Of a stretch of 64,000 bases of DNA, positions 63,417-64,000 are shown in pieces. Where the stretch lies: positions 706,971 to 770,970 of the forward strand of contig NZ_JAXIWG010000002.1 of NCBI RefSeq assembly GCF_034652275.1, read 5' to 3'. The translations under genes were made by a program, and so were the position numbers. The notes under the pieces are model-generated. The model was not told the DNA's origin and ran no database searches. It was given only the letters and a program-made list of their open reading frames with translations. The DNA comes from Yoonia sp034652275. Lineage in GTDB: Bacteria > Pseudomonadota > Alphaproteobacteria > Rhodobacterales > Rhodobacteraceae. Each line of letters opens with the position of its first letter. The first letter of the stretch is position 1.

Positions 63417-64000
63417 ATGAAGTGGTTCATTGCATCATTAGTTGTGCTACTCGTCGTTTGGCGGCTTATACTCAGCCCTTATTCGATCCCAGCAGGCTCG
63501 ATGAAGCCAACTCTAGTGGTTGGCGATGTCATCAACGTTGTTCCTGTTCGTGAGGAAATATCTCGAGGGGATGTTTTAGTTTTCTCTCATCCTGTAAACG
63601 GCCAATTATGGGTCAAACGGTTGATCGGCGAACCGGGCGACCGGATCCAGATGATCGACGGCGTGTTGCATATCAATGACGAGGCTGTCGGTCTGGAAGA
63701 CGGTGGCATCTTCACCGAGATCATGGAACCCCAAGGGCCGATGGGTGGCCGCCCGATGTGCGCCAACGACCCTGTCGGCATGGGGGCGGAATGTCTCAAG
63801 CCGCGCCAGACCGAAACGCTGCCCAATGGCACCAGCCACGCGATCCTGAACATCGGCACACGCGCGACCGACAACACCGGCGTGTTCACGGTGCCTGCGG
63901 GACATTTCTTTTTCATGGGTGACAACCGCGACAATTCCATCGACAGCCGCGTGCCGCAAACGCTGGGCGGTGTCGGCTACGTGCCGCGCAAGGATATCGT
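63417..64000 (+). CDS. Second signal peptidase I gene, mosaic (partial)
   Basis: The frame from ATG 63417 (MKWFIASLVVLLVVWRLILS) runs off the window after 194 codons. It has one membrane span, catalytic Ser 28 in SIPAGSMKPTLVVGDVI and Lys 67 in LWVKRLIGEPGDRIQMIDGV. The first 210 bases are AT-richer, use codons unlike the neighbours and are not alignable to lepB. From about 63634 the DNA follows lepB closely (62950 onward), with identity rising to complete over the last 85 bases. It therefore looks like a foreign signal peptidase start fused, or gene-converted, to the local lepB end. Both catalytic residues are kept, so it may be active. Confidence 0.88.
   Translation, partial: MKWFIASLVVLLVVWRLILSPYSIPAGSMKPTLVVGDVINVVPVREEISRGDVLVFSHPVNGQLWVKRLIGEPGDRIQMIDGVLHINDEAVGLEDGGIFTEIMEPQGPMGGRPMCANDPVGMGAECLKPRQTETLPNGTSHAILNIGTRATDNTGVFTVPAGHFFFMGDNRDNSIDSRVPQTLGGVGYVPRKDI

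Overview
The window looks like chromosomal DNA of a marine Rhodobacteraceae (Roseobacter-group) alphaproteobacterium. The evidence is the high GC, the rpoZ - relA/spoT homologue - DUF2062 - pdxJ - deaminase - acpS - lepB gene order, ftsK next to a DapC-like aminotransferase, COQ9 and UbiH family proteins, and many TRAP-free ABC uptake operons with ATGA overlaps. No tRNA, rRNA or CRISPR array was seen.

Region 1 (1-16.5 kb) is accessory DNA. It starts with the end of a sensor histidine kinase, an XRE regulator with its own palindromic operator, and three small exported or membrane proteins. A mobilisation module follows on the minus strand (relaxase with HUH motif, MobC-like protein, small accessory DNA-binding protein, candidate oriT) without a type IV secretion system. 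Next is a pile of nested insertion sequences (IS3, IS1380, IS5/IS427 fragments, one complete IS3), an RTX protein plus TbpB-like lipoprotein pair of lower GC, about 700 bp of AT-rich DNA without convincing genes, and a complete IS427-type element.

Region 2 (16.5-24.4 kb) holds a five-gene ABC importer plus PHP-domain phosphoesterase operon with a terminator-like hairpin after the binding-protein gene. It is followed by an IS427 remnant, a broken AraC-family regulator gene, and a TetR regulator divergent from a membrane protein and a DUF2867 protein with two matching operators.

Region 3 (24.6-34.2 kb) is the most informative part. A guanidine-I (ykkC) riboswitch precedes a seven-gene operon: ABC transporter, two DUF1989 carboxyguanidine deiminase subunits, a biotin-dependent guanidine/urea carboxylase and allophanate hydrolase. 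Together these import guanidine and convert it to ammonia and CO2. Immediately beyond, on the other strand, lie a 2OG-Fe(II) oxygenase and a small acetyltransferase-like protein. Then comes a second importer operon (36.0-42.1 kb) with an isochorismatase-type hydrolase, an uncharacterised protein and a metallo-beta-lactamase-fold hydrolase. It may be linked to guanidino-compound breakdown, but that is inference. A 34-bp repeat occurs inverted at 34.2 and 44.8 kb, bracketing this segment.

Region 4 (42-64 kb) is mostly core: UbiH-like monooxygenase, amidase, DapC-like aminotransferase, FtsK, S21, COQ9, quinone oxidoreductase, TRIC-like channel, RNase HI, IspH, MATE transporter with divergent TetR and operators, NYN protein, FolK, omega subunit, RelA/SpoT homologue, PdxJ, deaminase, AcpS and LepB. 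The window ends in a second signal peptidase gene whose start is foreign-looking and whose end is almost a copy of the first, a mosaic duplication.
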